The notes: generated from the sequence alone by a model not told the origin. Shown: positions 55,182 to 63,970, counted from the first letter of the stretch. The stretch is DNA of 64,000 nt from Streptomyces sp. NBC_00683 (GCF_036226745.1 NZ_CP109013.1:248001-312000); one strand, 5' to 3'. Program-made: numbers and translations.

Positions 55182-56009
55182 TCAGTCGCGCCTGCGGGCC
55201 GTGACCACCAGGTACTCCCACTCCATGCCGCCTTCGCCCGCCCTCTCGGCGAGGCCGTCGAGAGCAGCGTCCAGCGCGGCGACACGGCCGGAGTCGTCGG
55301 CGACGTTCCGATAGGTGGCAATGGTCGGGCCGTAATTGGCCTTGAAGTACTCGCGGAAGTCCGCCGGCTTCCCGAAACGGCCGATCCGTACAGTCCGCCG
55401 GTGCGCCTCGACGTCGGTCACCCGGTCGCCGAGAAGGCCACGGACGTGTTCCTCCCGGCCCCACAGCGGCGGGGGCTGCGCACCGGGCGGAGGCGCGGGG
55501 GCGAACGGCTTCATGGTGGCGAACATCTGTCCGATGAATCCCTCCGGAGTCCAGTTGAGCAGGCCGATCGTCCCGCCCGGGCGGCAGACACGGATCAGCT
55601 CATCGGCGCTGACCTGGTGATGCGGGGCGAACATGATCCCGACGCACGACATGACGGTGTCGAACTCTCCGTCGGTGAACGGGAGAGCTTCCGCGTCGGC
55701 CTCACGCCACTCCACCTCCGCGCCCCGCTCGGCAGCGAGCTTGCGCCCGGCATCGAGGAGCTCGGGCGTGAGGTCGCAGGCCACGACGCCCGCCCCTGCC
55801 AGGGCTGCGGGAATCGCGGCGTTGCCCGACCCGGCCGCGATGTCCAGGACGCGCTGACCGCTGCGGATACCGCATGCCTGGACCAGATCGGGTCCGAGGT
55901 CCGGGATGAGCTGGGTGGCCACGGCCGTGTAGTCGCCCAGTGCCCACATCTTGCGGTGTTTCGTCTTGAGTGCGCGATCGGCCTCGACTGCGTCGATTGC
56001 TTCGGTCAT
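55182..56009 (-). CDS. Class I SAM-dependent methyltransferase
   Basis: A 275-residue methyltransferase: VLDIAAGSGNAAIPAALAGAGVVACDLTPELL (SAM motif I), WREADAEALPFTDGEFDTVMSCVGIMFAPHHQVSADELIRVCRPGG, and GLLNWTPEGFIGQMFATM. Similar to UbiE/COQ5-like small-molecule methyltransferases; substrate unknown. Start ATG 56007-56009 with GGAGGCGAG. Divergent from an HxlR-type regulator, so likely under its control. Confidence 0.93.
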   Translation of the reverse strand: MTEAIDAVEADRALKTKHRKMWALGDYTAVATQLIPDLGPDLVQACGIRSGQRVLDIAAGSGNAAIPAALAGAGVVACDLTPELLDAGRKLAAERGAEVEWREADAEALPFTDGEFDTVMSCVGIMFAPHHQVSADELIRVCRPGGTIGLLNWTPEGFIGQMFATMKPFAPAPPPGAQPPPLWGREEHVRGLLGDRVTDVEAHRRTVRIGRFGKPADFREYFKANYGPTIATYRNVADDSGRVAALDAALDGLAERAGEGGMEWEYLVVTARRRD

Positions 56010-56094
56010 GACAGCTCGCCTCCGGATTCCGTGGCCCTGCCGGGATCGTCACCACCCCCGTAGAAACAAGGCTAGGAAGGTTCGGGTGCCTGTT

Positions 56095-56115
56095 CCAGTA
56101 CGGGATCTGTACCGG
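56095..56115. promoter_or_regulatory. Candidate operator CCAGTAC-N7-GTACCGG
   Basis: An inverted repeat with one mismatch (CC.GTAC/GTAC.GG) in the gap between the divergent methyltransferase and HxlR genes. The GTAC core is shared with the operator of the other HxlR gene at 17.05 kb. Confidence 0.45.
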
Positions 56116-56178
56116 AGCCCGCTCAGCCGGTGTCCGTATCTTCGTCCCTGGCCGGTGGCCGAGCCCTCACCAGGGTCC

Positions 56179-56184
56179 TAGCCT
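56179..56184 (+). promoter_or_regulatory. Leaderless -10 TAGCCT
   Basis: TAGCCT lies six bases before ATG 56191 and there is no ribosome-binding site, which fits a leaderless transcript. Confidence 0.5.
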
Positions 56185-56190
56185 GTATCC

Positions 56191-56886
56191 ATGGGGTCTT
56201 CGTACTACCAGTTCTGCCCGGTCGCAAAAGCGATGGAGTTGCTCGACGAACGTTGGACGCTCCTCATCGTGCGCGAACTGGTGACGGGGACCGAGCACTT
56301 CAACGAGCTGCGGCGGGGTGTGCCGCGGATGTCGCCCACGCTGCTGTCCAAGCGGCTGCAGCAGCTCGTGCGCGCCGGAATCGCGGAAAGACGGTCCGAG
56401 GGCCATCAGGTGCGCTACGTCCTGACCCCGGCGGGTCACGAGCTCCGGCCGGTGGTCGAGGCCCTCAGTGTCTGGGGCATCCGGTGGATCGGCGAGCTCG
56501 GCGACGCGGATCTCGACCCCAAGCTGCTGATGTGGGACATGCACCGGCGTATCGACCACGATGTCGTCCCGGCCGGGCGCACCGTGGTCCGGTTCGTGTT
56601 CTCGGACGTGGCCGCGAACGCCTGCCACTGGTGGCTGGTGATCACCGCTGCCGAAGCCGACGTCTGCGATGTGGATCCGGGCTTCGATGTGACGGTCACT
56701 GTCTCCGCGAGCCTGCGTCACATGGTCGAGATCTGGCGCGGCGATCTGGAATGGACCGCTGCTCTGCGCTCCGGGGCTGTGGCAGTACAGGGCCCGGAGA
56801 CGCTGCGACGAGCGGTTCCTGACTGGTTCACCCTGCCGCCCTTCGCCTCCGTGCCGCGGCCTGCTTACGGGCTGCCCCAGGGGTGA
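56191..56886 (+). CDS. HxlR-family regulator with C-terminal SCP2-like domain
   Basis: A 231-residue protein. Residues 1-100 are an HxlR winged helix: YYQFCPVAKAMELLDERWTLLIVRELVTGTEHFNELRRGVPRMSPTLLSKRLQQLVRAGIAERR. Residues about 110-225 carry a SCP2/sterol-carrier-like extension (VVRFVFSDVAANACHWWLVITAAEADVCDVDPGFDVTVTVSASLRHMVEIWRGD), which could bind a hydrophobic ligand and link sensing to repression. Likely leaderless start. It controls the divergent methyltransferase by inference. Confidence 0.9.
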   Translation: MGSSYYQFCPVAKAMELLDERWTLLIVRELVTGTEHFNELRRGVPRMSPTLLSKRLQQLVRAGIAERRSEGHQVRYVLTPAGHELRPVVEALSVWGIRWIGELGDADLDPKLLMWDMHRRIDHDVVPAGRTVVRFVFSDVAANACHWWLVITAAEADVCDVDPGFDVTVTVSASLRHMVEIWRGDLEWTAALRSGAVAVQGPETLRRAVPDWFTLPPFASVPRPAYGLPQG

Positions 56887-57026
56887 CGTCGGGCCGTGCA
56901 CCGCTCGGTCGGCGGTGCGTTGTTGACGTCCAACTCTCCGGGTGCTGAGCCGAGATGCCGCAGAACGCTCGGTGCTACAAAGCAGCACAGCAGCACGAGC
57001 CTGCTCGTCCAACGGGTCGCTCGGTC

Positions 57027-57032
57027 TAACCT
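57027..57032 (+). promoter_or_regulatory. Leaderless -10 TAACCT
   Basis: TAACCT lies seven bases before ATG 57040, again without a ribosome-binding site. Confidence 0.45.
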
Positions 57033-57039
57033 CACCCGT

Positions 57040-57666
57040 ATGACGACCGACTGGACTGCGGAGGCACGACGCACTGCCCGGGGGCGGCGCTTGGACGAGC
57101 TCAGCTCTCCCCCGTCAGGGCAGAGTGCCTGCCCGGCGGCGCCGCTGTCCGAAGCGGAGATCTGCGAAGCGGAAGCGGAGCTGGGTATCGGCTTCCCGGA
57201 TCAGTACCGCGCGTACTTGCTCCGGCAGAACGCCGGCGGCACGGTGAACCGCCTGGGCCGATCCGCGGCAGGCTGGGGCTGGCACGGGGACTCGCACACC
57301 AACTACGACCTGCTGACCACCGCCTTCCCACATCCCGACTCCTACCGTGCTTACGAGGACGAGCTGGACGCGCGCGAGCCGCTGACGGAGAACTTCCCGG
57401 ACCACAACGCCTACCGGGCGGCATGGGAGCAGTGGGATGCCGAATACGAGGTGTTCGAGGAACGCAAGACGTCCGGCGCTGTATTCATCCAGGACAACGG
57501 CTGCGGCTTCTCGACCCTGCTCGTGGTCTCCGGTCCGCTCCGCGGCTCACTGTGGTTCGACGGCAGGGCCACCTGCGATCAGATCCTGCCTCTGAACCTG
57601 GGCGGTCAGCCCGTGTCGTTCACGGACTGGCTGGCCCGAAGGTCCATGGATCTGGTCGGGTGGTGA
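57040..57666 (+). CDS. SMI1/KNR4 (SUKH) family protein
   Basis: A 208-residue SUKH protein: head with APLSEAEICEAEAELGIGFPDQYRAYLLRQNAGGTVNRLG (P-D-x-Y-x-x-L-L-x-x-N-x-G), aromatic middle (GWGWHGDSHTNYDLL), VFIQDNGCGFSTLLVVSGPLRGSLWFDGRATCDQILPL and FTDWLARRSM. SUKH proteins are best known as immunity factors in polymorphic toxin systems, acting in the cytoplasm. No toxin gene is adjacent. Likely leaderless. The GC-rich neighbour on the other strand is a shadow. Confidence 0.85.
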   Translation: MTTDWTAEARRTARGRRLDELSSPPSGQSACPAAPLSEAEICEAEAELGIGFPDQYRAYLLRQNAGGTVNRLGRSAAGWGWHGDSHTNYDLLTTAFPHPDSYRAYEDELDAREPLTENFPDHNAYRAAWEQWDAEYEVFEERKTSGAVFIQDNGCGFSTLLVVSGPLRGSLWFDGRATCDQILPLNLGGQPVSFTDWLARRSMDLVGW

Positions 57667-57784
57667 ACGCTGCGGGCAGGCACCCGGCGAGAACTGCGTC
57701 GGCAGCCGGACAGAGGCAGGACCCGGTTGTCAGCGGCCGTTGGGATACTCGGTGGACACGGCACACCCAGGAGGACCTAGCCCC

Positions 57785-58273
57785 ATGACCGACCAGCAGC
57801 AGGCACCGACCGCCGCCGAACTCCACGAGGTGATGCGCGAACTGCACACAGTGCAGGGACTGGTGCAAGACACCTATTCGCGGCTGTGGTCCGCTCCGGA
57901 GACGCAGGATGTCGCCTACCAGTTGGAGGACGCGGCGGGAGACATCCGTCGGGCATGGGAGGCGCTGGAGAGGATTTCAGGCAGCTTCGTCCGCGTCTAC
58001 GTCATCCCTGGAACCGAAAGCCTGTGCGGAGTTCCCTGGGGTGTCTGCCCCGACCACGGGAACACCCTCCGTGTGAGCGGCGACCGTTCCTGGTGCACGG
58101 TCGCGGGCTGCTCACTGAAGTGGGGTCATGACAAGCTCGGCGCCACGTGCTTCGAGCCTGTGAGCCACGAGGTCACGGGCGTGAGCAACAAGCCGTTTCT
58201 GGCCTGTCAGGCACACGCGATGGACGCGGAGAAGCGGTTCCAGGGCAGCGCCGTCGCAATAGGTTCCGTCTGA
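57785..58273 (+). CDS. Conserved Streptomyces hypothetical with Cys/His cluster
   Basis: A 162-residue protein. Helical N-terminus (LHEVMRELHTVQGLVQDTYSRLW, AYQLEDAAGDIRRAWEALERIS) then a beta/Cys region: SLCGVPWGVCPDHGNTLRVSGDRSWCTVAGCSLKWGHDK and CFEPVSHEV, CQAHAMDAEKRF. Spacing of Cys and His suggests zinc binding. No family name recalled. ATG 57785 has AGGAGG about 11 bases upstream. It lies between a SUKH gene and a P-loop kinase-like gene. Confidence 0.75.
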   Translation: MTDQQQAPTAAELHEVMRELHTVQGLVQDTYSRLWSAPETQDVAYQLEDAAGDIRRAWEALERISGSFVRVYVIPGTESLCGVPWGVCPDHGNTLRVSGDRSWCTVAGCSLKWGHDKLGATCFEPVSHEVTGVSNKPFLACQAHAMDAEKRFQGSAVAIGSV

Positions 58274-58376
58274 CTGCGACCTGAGGGATCGGCCACCCAG
58301 GCCTTCCAGGGCGTGCTGTCCACAATGGATCTCCAGTGCGTGATCTCCACGCGTTCTCGATGAGACAGAGGTGGTC

Positions 58377-58874
58377 ATGGACGACCGTCGACCAAGACTC
58401 GTACTCCTCTGTGGTCTTCCCGGCGCCGGGAAGACCACAGAGGCCAGGCGGCTGGAGCGCGAGCTGTCCGCCGTGCGCCTGTGCCCGGACGAGTGGCTCA
58501 CCGAACTCGGTCTCGACCTCTTCGACAGTGAGGCTCGGGACCGCATCGAACGGCGCCTGTGGCAGCACGCCCAGGATTTGCTGGCCTCCGGAGTCGTTGT
58601 GATCTTGGAGAATGGGTTCTGGGAACGTCCGGAACGCGATGAGAAGCGGCTCCGCGCCCGTGCGCTCGGGGCCGAGGTCGAACTGCGTTACCTCGACGTG
58701 CCGATAGCGGAACTGGAGCGGCGCATCGCTCTCCGGAACCAGGAACCCGGCTCGGTCGTGCTGACCACCGAGCTGCTCAGTGAGTGCCTGGCTCAGTTCG
58801 AAGCCCCGACTCCGGCCGAGCTCGAACTGTTCGATCCGCCCCTGAAGCGGCTCTCCTTTCCCGAGAATTCGTAA
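58377..58874 (+). CDS. P-loop kinase-like protein (AAA_33/zeta-toxin-like)
   Basis: A 165-residue nucleoside/zeta-type P-loop protein: Walker A GLPGAGKTT near residue 14, LCPDEWLTELGLDLFD (acidic lid), VVVILENGFWERPERDEKR (Walker B-like), and C-terminal VPIAELERRIALRNQEPG with two-Arg sensors. It may phosphorylate a small molecule or act as a zeta-type toxin; neither is shown. The Walker A codons sit in a 38-base perfect palindrome. ATG 58377 is used with AGAGG; a GTG at 58371 is possible. Confidence 0.85.
   Translation: MDDRRPRLVLLCGLPGAGKTTEARRLERELSAVRLCPDEWLTELGLDLFDSEARDRIERRLWQHAQDLLASGVVVILENGFWERPERDEKRLRARALGAEVELRYLDVPIAELERRIALRNQEPGSVVLTTELLSECLAQFEAPTPAELELFDPPLKRLSFPENS
58406..58443. 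repeat. Perfect 38-base palindrome in the Walker A codons
   Basis: CCTCTGTGGTCTTCCCGGC is followed directly by its exact reverse complement GCCGGGAAGACCACAGAGG. It codes for L-L-C-G-L-P-G-A-G-K-T-T-E. Rarer codons (TGT, CTT, ACA) are used to maintain symmetry. Formation by template switching or selection for a hairpin are both possible. Confidence 0.85.
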
Positions 58875-58924
58875 TGACACCACGGCTGCAAGCTCAGTAG
58901 CTCCGGAGCAGCAGTTCAGTGAGT

Positions 58925-60211
58925 TCAGGAGTACAAGAGGTGTCGCGCGCGCCGGGTGCGGAACGCGGCGAGGTCGTCCTGCCACAGGGAAACGATGTCG
59001 TCGACAGGCGCGCCCGCTTCCACCGCGAGCCGCACCTCGCGGTTACCGCTGAGTTTGTCGAGCCAGTAGGCACTGCCGCCGTCCTGGCTGCGCCAGCCGT
59101 ACTGCGGGAAGAGACGGCGCTGCTCCAGGATCATCACCAGCGCGGTTCGGATCGGGTCGAACCGGTCCACGTCAGTGATCTGGAGTTCCACGCCGCCGCA
59201 GGTCTTGCCGGCCTGCTTGGAGAAGGTGGGGTTGAAGTACGCCTCCCGGAAGCGGGCCCCCGGCAGGTCGAGCGCGTTGAGGGCCTCCTGCCAGCGGTGG
59301 TCGATGCCGGGCGCCCCGACCATCTGGAACGGCATGGTGGTGCCGCGCCCCTCGGACAGGGCGGTGGCCTCGAAGTAGCAGGTCCCCACGTACGCCTCGG
59401 CCGTGGCGACCGTCGGCATGTTCGGTGACGGTGGCACCCACGGCAGGCCGGTCTCGGAGTACCGCATCCGGCGCTTCCAGCCCGACATCCGCTCCACGTG
59501 CAGGTCGGCGCGTTTGCCGCCGGTCGCCTCGGGGACGAACGTGTCGTTGAAGAGACCGGCCAGTTCGCCGACGGTCATGCCGTACTGCTGCGCGATGGGT
59601 TTCAGCCCCACGAAGGTGGAGTTCTCCGGGTGCAGGACCGGGCCGTGCGCGTCCTTCGCGGACAGGACGTTCGGGCGGTCGAGTACCACGAAGCGCAGAC
59701 CCAGTTCGGCCGCCGCCTCCAGGGCCAGGTACATCGTCCAGATGTAGGTGTAGAAGCGGGCCCCGATCTCCTGGATGTCGAACACCACGGTGTCCAGATT
59801 CAGTTCGGAGAAGTGCCCCGCCATGGTGGTGGAGCTGTTGTAGGCGTTGTAGACGGGCAGCCCGGTCTTGGCGTCGGTGTAGAAGTCCTCGCCCTCTCCG
59901 GCCTGCGAGATGCCGCGGAAGCCGTGCTCGGGGCCGAACACGGCGACCATGTCCACCTTCCCGTCGCCGGACATCGCGTCGACGATGTGGCCGAGGTCGG
60001 GGGTGACGCCGGTCGGGTTGGAGATGACGCCCACCCGCTGTCCGGCCAGCGAGGCGTAGCCGCTCGCGCGCAGCCGCTCGAAGCCGGTGCGCACACGGGC
60101 GTGTCTGCCCGTCTCGGCCGTGCCGTCGGGGGTGCCGGCCGAGGCCCGGGTGGCGAGGGCGGGGGTGGCGGCGAGCGCCGCCGACGCCGTCAGGAGGTCT
60201 CTGCGTCTCAC
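58925..60211 (-). CDS. namZ: Exo-beta-N-acetylmuramidase NamZ (DUF1343)
   Basis: A 428-residue exported enzyme. Tat-like signal MRRRDLLTASAALAATPALATRASA, then the NamZ fold: VISNPTGVTPDLGHIVDAM, FGPEHGFRGISQAGE (likely catalytic Glu), VFDIQEIGARFYTYIWTMYLALEAAAELGLRFVVLDRPNVL, and C-terminal FNPTFSKQAGKTCGGVELQITDVDRF. Known NamZ removes MurNAc from the non-reducing end of glycan chains. Start ATG 60209-60211. The NagZ gene lies 60 bases upstream on the same strand, the classic NagZ-NamZ pairing. Confidence 0.92.
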   Translation of the reverse strand: MRRRDLLTASAALAATPALATRASAGTPDGTAETGRHARVRTGFERLRASGYASLAGQRVGVISNPTGVTPDLGHIVDAMSGDGKVDMVAVFGPEHGFRGISQAGEGEDFYTDAKTGLPVYNAYNSSTTMAGHFSELNLDTVVFDIQEIGARFYTYIWTMYLALEAAAELGLRFVVLDRPNVLSAKDAHGPVLHPENSTFVGLKPIAQQYGMTVGELAGLFNDTFVPEATGGKRADLHVERMSGWKRRMRYSETGLPWVPPSPNMPTVATAEAYVGTCYFEATALSEGRGTTMPFQMVGAPGIDHRWQEALNALDLPGARFREAYFNPTFSKQAGKTCGGVELQITDVDRFDPIRTALVMILEQRRLFPQYGWRSQDGGSAYWLDKLSGNREVRLAVEAGAPVDDIVSLWQDDLAAFRTRRARHLLYS

Positions 60212-60271
60212 GGTGGTGGGTCTCCCTCGTAGGGCCAGGTAGGGGAATCGGACGGGCGCAGCGCTCGTCCG

Positions 60272-62101
60272 TCAGTTCGTGTACGTCAGGCCGTGGCCGA
60301 ACGGGAACAGCGCGGTCCCCGGGGCGTCGGCCCGCGGGATGCTCACCGGGAGGCTGCCGCGGGGCGAGACCTCGCCGAAGAGGACGCGGGCGGCGGACTC
60401 CAGCGCGATCGCGTTGTTGGAGTACGCGGCCAGGTGGACGCCTGCCTGCGGGTAGGAGGCGATGTCGTAGGGGACTCCGACCGAGATCGTGACGACCGGC
60501 GTGCCGGTGGCGGTCAGGGCTTGGACAAGGGTGGCCTGGCCGGGGTTGGTGCGGGCCGAGTTGGTGAGCACGACCACGGTGTCCTGGCCGGCGGCGGCGG
60601 TGACGGCTGTGGCGATGTCCGCCGTCGTCGGGTTGGCGGCCGTCGCGAGGGCGGTCCCGGTCCCGCCCTGCGCGGTGACCGCACCGGCGAGGGTCTGGGT
60701 GACGGTCGCGGTCGAACCGGTGACCAGGACCCGGTTGCCGTCCGCGGTCAGCGGCAGCAGGCCTCCGTCGTTCTTGATCAGGGTCGTGGTGCGGTCGGTG
60801 ATCGTCCGCGCTTCCTTGAGGTGGCGCGCGTTGCCGACCACGCTGTCGACCGCGGCCCGGTCGGTGTACGGGTCGTCGGCGATTCCCTGTTTCTGCTTGA
60901 GGGTGAGGATCCGGCGCACGGAGGTGTCGATGCGGTCCTCCGTCAGCTCCCCGGAGGCGACTGCGGCGAGCACCGACCGGTAGGCCAGGTCGAGGTTCGG
61001 GGGCATGAGGAGCATGTCGACGCCCGCTTGGAGGGCACGGACGGGAACCTCGGCGTCGGGGTATGTCTTCCGCACCCCGGCCATCGCCAGCGAGTCGGTG
61101 ACGACCACGCCGTCGTAGCCCATTTCCTCGCGCAACAGGCCTGTCATGATCGGCTTCGACAGGGTGGCGGGGGTGCCGGACGGATCGAGCGAGGGGAACT
61201 GGAGGTGTGCGGTCATGATCGAGCCGACGCCGGCGTCGATGGCCGCGCGGAACGGCGGCGCGTCCAGCCGCTCCCACTCCTCCTCGGTGTGGGTGATCAC
61301 CGGCAGGTCGGTGTGACTGTCGACGTCGGTGTCGCCGTGTCCGGGGAAGTGCTTGGCCGTGGCGACGGTACCGGCCTTCTGGTAGCCCCGTACCTGGGCG
61401 GCCGTCAAGTCGGCGGCGAGCTGGGGGTCGCTGCTGAAGGACCGTACGCCGATGACGGGGTTCATCGGGTTGACGTTCACGTCCGCGACGGGGGCGTAGT
61501 CCTGGTTGATGCCGACGGCGCGCAGCTCCGTACCGCTGATCCGCCCCGCCTTGTAGGCGTCCTTCGGCCTTCCGGAGGCCCCGAGCGCCATGCTGCCCGG
61601 GAACTGGGTGGCGGGCGGGCCGAACCGGACGACCCGGCCGTGCTCCTGGTCGGTGGAGATCAGTAGCGGCACCTGGGCGCCGCTCCCCAGCGCGGCCCGC
61701 TGGAGTCCGTCGGACAGGTCGGCGACCTGGCCCGGGTTCTGGAAACTGTCGGTCCAGGCGAAGTAGATGACCCCGCCGAGGTGGTACTTCTTCACCGCCT
61801 GCAGGCCGTTGTCCACCCCCAGCCACGTACGGTTGCGGGCCACGTCGTCGGCGTCGGTGTCCTCGGCAGTCTCGCCGTAGGCGTAGGTGACGAAGAGTTG
61901 GCCGACCTTCTCCTCCAGCGTCATGGCGTCCAGGCGGCCCTCGACCCAGCGGCCCTTGTCCCCGCCGTCCCGGCCGCCCCGGCTGTCCTGGGCGGATCCC
62001 GGACCGGCCGCGGCGCCCTGCGGCAGGCCCAGGAGCAACCCGATGGCGGCGGTCGCTGCCACCATCGATCTGCGCAGGGCACCACATCCCCGGACGCTCA
62101 T
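60272..62101 (-). CDS. nagZ: Secreted beta-N-acetylglucosaminidase NagZ (GH3)
   Basis: A 609-residue GH3 enzyme with an N-terminal signal (MVAATAAIGLLLGLPQGAAA) and a two-domain body. TIM barrel: VPLLISTDQEHGRVVRFGP, KHFPGHGDTDVDSHTDLPVI (general acid/base His motif), VVVTDSLAMAGV (nucleophile Asp). C-terminal domain: KNDGGLLPL and a Ser/Gly-rich ending. It removes terminal GlcNAc from muropeptides or chitosugars outside the cell. ATG 62099-62101 is preferred over an upstream Met since AAGGAG sits 7 bases away. Confidence 0.93.
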   Translation of the reverse strand: MSVRGCGALRRSMVAATAAIGLLLGLPQGAAAGPGSAQDSRGGRDGGDKGRWVEGRLDAMTLEEKVGQLFVTYAYGETAEDTDADDVARNRTWLGVDNGLQAVKKYHLGGVIYFAWTDSFQNPGQVADLSDGLQRAALGSGAQVPLLISTDQEHGRVVRFGPPATQFPGSMALGASGRPKDAYKAGRISGTELRAVGINQDYAPVADVNVNPMNPVIGVRSFSSDPQLAADLTAAQVRGYQKAGTVATAKHFPGHGDTDVDSHTDLPVITHTEEEWERLDAPPFRAAIDAGVGSIMTAHLQFPSLDPSGTPATLSKPIMTGLLREEMGYDGVVVTDSLAMAGVRKTYPDAEVPVRALQAGVDMLLMPPNLDLAYRSVLAAVASGELTEDRIDTSVRRILTLKQKQGIADDPYTDRAAVDSVVGNARHLKEARTITDRTTTLIKNDGGLLPLTADGNRVLVTGSTATVTQTLAGAVTAQGGTGTALATAANPTTADIATAVTAAAGQDTVVVLTNSARTNPGQATLVQALTATGTPVVTISVGVPYDIASYPQAGVHLAAYSNNAIALESAARVLFGEVSPRGSLPVSIPRADAPGTALFPFGHGLTYTN

Positions 62102-62202
62102 CCGGCACTCCTTCGATCGACGCACCCGGCAGGCGGGCAGAGTAGGGCGCACCCAGTGGATGGCCAGTACACCTCAAGGGTCAAGAGGGAAGGGGAAGTG
62201 TT

Positions 62203-62217
62203 ATTGGTGCCACCAAT
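62203..62217. promoter_or_regulatory. ATTGGTG-C-CACCAAT palindrome upstream of nagZ
   Basis: A perfect 15-base inverted repeat in the gap between nagZ and the divergent amidase. It shares the TGGT/ACCA core of DasR (dre) sites but is one base shorter, so binding by DasR or a related GntR/ROK protein is only a guess. Confidence 0.5.
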
Positions 62218-62392
62218 GGCAGGGCCCCATGAGGTCGAAGTCCGCACATCACAGCGGGACATGAGCCTGTTGACGTGGGCATGCAATGTCGGTTGAAGTG
62301 GCTCCCAACACGCACCGGAACGTCGTGCCGCAGTCCTACCCGGATCGTCGGCCGACACCATTTGATTCGACGCCGACGAGGGGACACCACCG

Positions 62393-63970
62393 ATGTACCG
62401 ACGCCCGCGATCATGGAGACACACCACCTCGCTCGTACTCAGTACCGCCGTCGCCGTCCTGTTCACCGGTACGGGCGGGCCTTCCGCCGCCGCGGCGCCC
62501 GCCGCGCACGACACCGTCGGCCGGTCCTTCGCCCGGGCAGGCGCCGAGTTCGACGTCCCCCGCGATCTGCTCGTGGCGATCGGGTACGGCGAGAGCCGAC
62601 TCGACTCCCACGACGGCAAGCCCAGTCACGCGAACGGGTACGGCGTGATGCACCTGGTCAGCAACCCCCGCTCGCACACCCTGGAGCGGGCCGCCGAGCT
62701 GACGGGCGCGGCACCGGACGCGCTGCGGCACAGCACCGCGGCCAACATCCGTGGCGCCGCCGCCGTCCTGCGCTCGTACGCCGACCGGCTGGGACTGGAC
62801 GCGGAGGACCGCGACGACGCCGGCGCCTGGTACCCGGCGGTGGCCGAGTACAGCGGCAGCGCGGACGACCGCACGGCCCGGCTCTACGCGGACTCCGTCT
62901 ACGACTTCCTCACGAACGGCGTCCGTGCCACGGCGACCCCGGGCGAGACCGTCGCCGTACGCCCGCAGGCCGTACGTCCCGAGCGGGGTCGCTACGCGGA
63001 CGTGCCCGCCCTGGACGAGGGGGGCTCGGCCACCGTGGGGCCCCTGAGCACCGACTACCCGCCCGCACTGTGGGTGGCCGCGAACAGCGGGAACTACACC
63101 GTGGGCCGGTCCGCCGCGATCTCCGCCGTCGTCATCCACGTCACCCAGGGGTCGTACGCCGGGTCCATCAGCTGGTTCCAGAACCCGAGCTCGAACGTCA
63201 GCGCGCACTACGTGATCCGTTCGTCCGACGGGCAGGTCACCCAGACCGTCCGCGACAAGGACACCGCCTACCACGCGCGTTCGGGCAACGCCTACAGCGT
63301 CGGCATCGAGCACGAGGGGTACGTCGACAACCCTGCCTGGTTCACCGACGCCATGTACCGGTCGTCCGCCACCCTCACGCGTTACCTGGCCGACAAGTAC
63401 GGCATCCCCAAGGACCGGGCGCACATCGTCGGGCACTCCGAGGTCCCGAACAACGACCACACCGACCCGGGGCCGAACTGGAACTGGACCTACTACATGC
63501 AGCTCGTCGGGGGCAGCACAGGCGTGCCGGTCAACCTCGACTTCCCGGCCTACGACACGCTCCGCAGCGGGTCCACCGGCCCCCAGGTCGCGGCGGCGCA
63601 GACACTGCTCAACGCACAGGGGTTCGCCGCCGGTACCGCGGACGGCATCTTCGGCACGAAGACCGAAACCGCCGTGAAGGCCTTCCAGAGTGCGCGCGGT
63701 CTGTCGTCCGACGGGGTCATCGGCCGTCAGTCCTGGACCGCGCTGCTCTCGGCCGGGACCAAGCCCGTCCTGCAGGAGGGGTCCTCGGGCGCCGACGTCA
63801 AGCGGCTCCAGCGGTCGCTGACGGCCGCACTGGGCCGGACCGTAGGGATCGACGGCAGCTTCGGCCCCAGCACTGCGCAGGCGGTCAGGGACTTCCAGAG
63901 CAGCCGGTCGTTGACGGTGGACGGCATCGTGGGCTCGGCGACCTGGACGGCTCTGCAGGCCGGTCGGTGA
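62393..63970 (+). CDS. Secreted N-acetylmuramoyl-L-alanine amidase with two PGBD repeats
   Basis: A 525-residue exported enzyme. Signal residues 1-36 (VLSTAVAVLFTGTGGPSAAAA). Residues about 45-190 are a lysozyme-like helical domain (LVAIGYGESRLDSH, GYGVMHLVSN). Amidase_2 domain (about 225-380): VVIHVTQGSYAGSISWFQNPSSNVSAHYVI, VGIEHEGYVDN and HIVGHSEVP..DHTDPG with the zinc His and Asp ligands. Two C-terminal PGBD_1 repeats (about 395-455, 465-525). It cuts the MurNAc-L-Ala bond. Start ATG 62393. Divergent from nagZ, so one peptidoglycan-degradation locus. Confidence 0.93.
   Translation: MYRRPRSWRHTTSLVLSTAVAVLFTGTGGPSAAAAPAAHDTVGRSFARAGAEFDVPRDLLVAIGYGESRLDSHDGKPSHANGYGVMHLVSNPRSHTLERAAELTGAAPDALRHSTAANIRGAAAVLRSYADRLGLDAEDRDDAGAWYPAVAEYSGSADDRTARLYADSVYDFLTNGVRATATPGETVAVRPQAVRPERGRYADVPALDEGGSATVGPLSTDYPPALWVAANSGNYTVGRSAAISAVVIHVTQGSYAGSISWFQNPSSNVSAHYVIRSSDGQVTQTVRDKDTAYHARSGNAYSVGIEHEGYVDNPAWFTDAMYRSSATLTRYLADKYGIPKDRAHIVGHSEVPNNDHTDPGPNWNWTYYMQLVGGSTGVPVNLDFPAYDTLRSGSTGPQVAAAQTLLNAQGFAAGTADGIFGTKTETAVKAFQSARGLSSDGVIGRQSWTALLSAGTKPVLQEGSSGADVKRLQRSLTAALGRTVGIDGSFGPSTAQAVRDFQSSRSLTVDGIVGSATWTALQAGR

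Noticed and set aside
59172..62177. Minus-strand open frame of 1001 codons across nagZ and namZ
   Set aside because: Another frame of two well-supported genes; low-complexity.
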